Below are positions 64,000 to 64,000 of a DNA stretch of 64,000 nt, piece by piece (position 1 is the first letter of the stretch; each line of letters starts with the position of its first letter). Location of the stretch: assembly GCF_024699945.1 (NCBI RefSeq), contig NZ_JAJOMY010000001.1, positions 4,037,001 through 4,101,000 of the forward strand, in the 5' to 3' direction. The position numbers were made by a program, and so were the translations under genes. Source of the DNA: Phenylobacterium sp. J426. GTDB taxonomy: Bacteria > Pseudomonadota > Alphaproteobacteria > Caulobacterales > Caulobacteraceae. Below the pieces are notes generated by a model. It saw only the letters and a list, made by a program, of their open reading frames with translations, was not told the DNA's origin and ran no database searches.

Positions 64000-64000
64000 C

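Overview
The window reads as chromosomal DNA of a GC-rich alphaproteobacterium. The Caulobacter-style cpa/Tad pilus cluster, a ccoNOQP-ccoGHIS block with FixK/FNR-type boxes, a TonB-dependent receptor and the dense ATGA-overlapping operons suggest Caulobacterales (Caulobacter or Phenylobacterium type). This placement is inference from gene content; there is no rRNA or tRNA gene to anchor it.

Layout. 1-3.7 kb: a phospholipase-D-like protein running off the left edge, a small exported protein, a thioesterase/DUF1289 pair, a retropepsin-like protease and dusA. 3.6-4.6 kb: debris of a mobile element at the 5' end of dusA, namely a tyrosine-integrase stub followed in frame by the tail of a SnoaL-like gene. 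4.6-9.3 kb: a minus-strand operon (arginase-like protein, PD40 propeller, RidA, GFA protein, alpha/beta hydrolase) divergent from a LysR regulator. 9.7-11.9 kb: pta-ackA. 12-23.2 kb: a Flp/Tad pilus locus (two TadE, two large paralogous TadG-like proteins, Flp pilin, cpaA-B-C-E-F, tadB, tadC) without a cpaD. 23.2-32.5 kb: hemN and the complete cbb3 oxidase structural and assembly operon. 32.5-33.9 kb: a small membrane protein, a cytochrome c and OmpW.

34-50.4 kb looks like an amine catabolism region. It holds a minus-strand operon gabT-gabD-ABC importer (binding protein, permease, ATPase)-cupin-FAD amine oxidase-EamA transporter, then a TonB receptor, a 2-hydroxyacid dehydrogenase, a LysR regulator, an mmsA-type dehydrogenase and an exported amidohydrolase. 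The upstream regions of gabT, the TonB receptor and the amidohydrolase share a 17-bp palindrome of the form GGTGACT-N3-AGTCACC, which suggests one common regulator. 50.5-64 kb: DUF1206 protein, GIY-YIG nuclease, hybrid histidine kinase, a surface glycan cluster (acyltransferase, two family 2 glycosyltransferases, flippase-like ABC protein), an RTX-like protein, DUF4126, a small HExxH protein and a polytopic membrane protein.

Eleven genes carry about sixteen frameshifts, mostly one extra base in a C/G run. They look like sequencing or assembly indels rather than gene decay, so these genes are described as probably intact and the affected coordinates are flagged.
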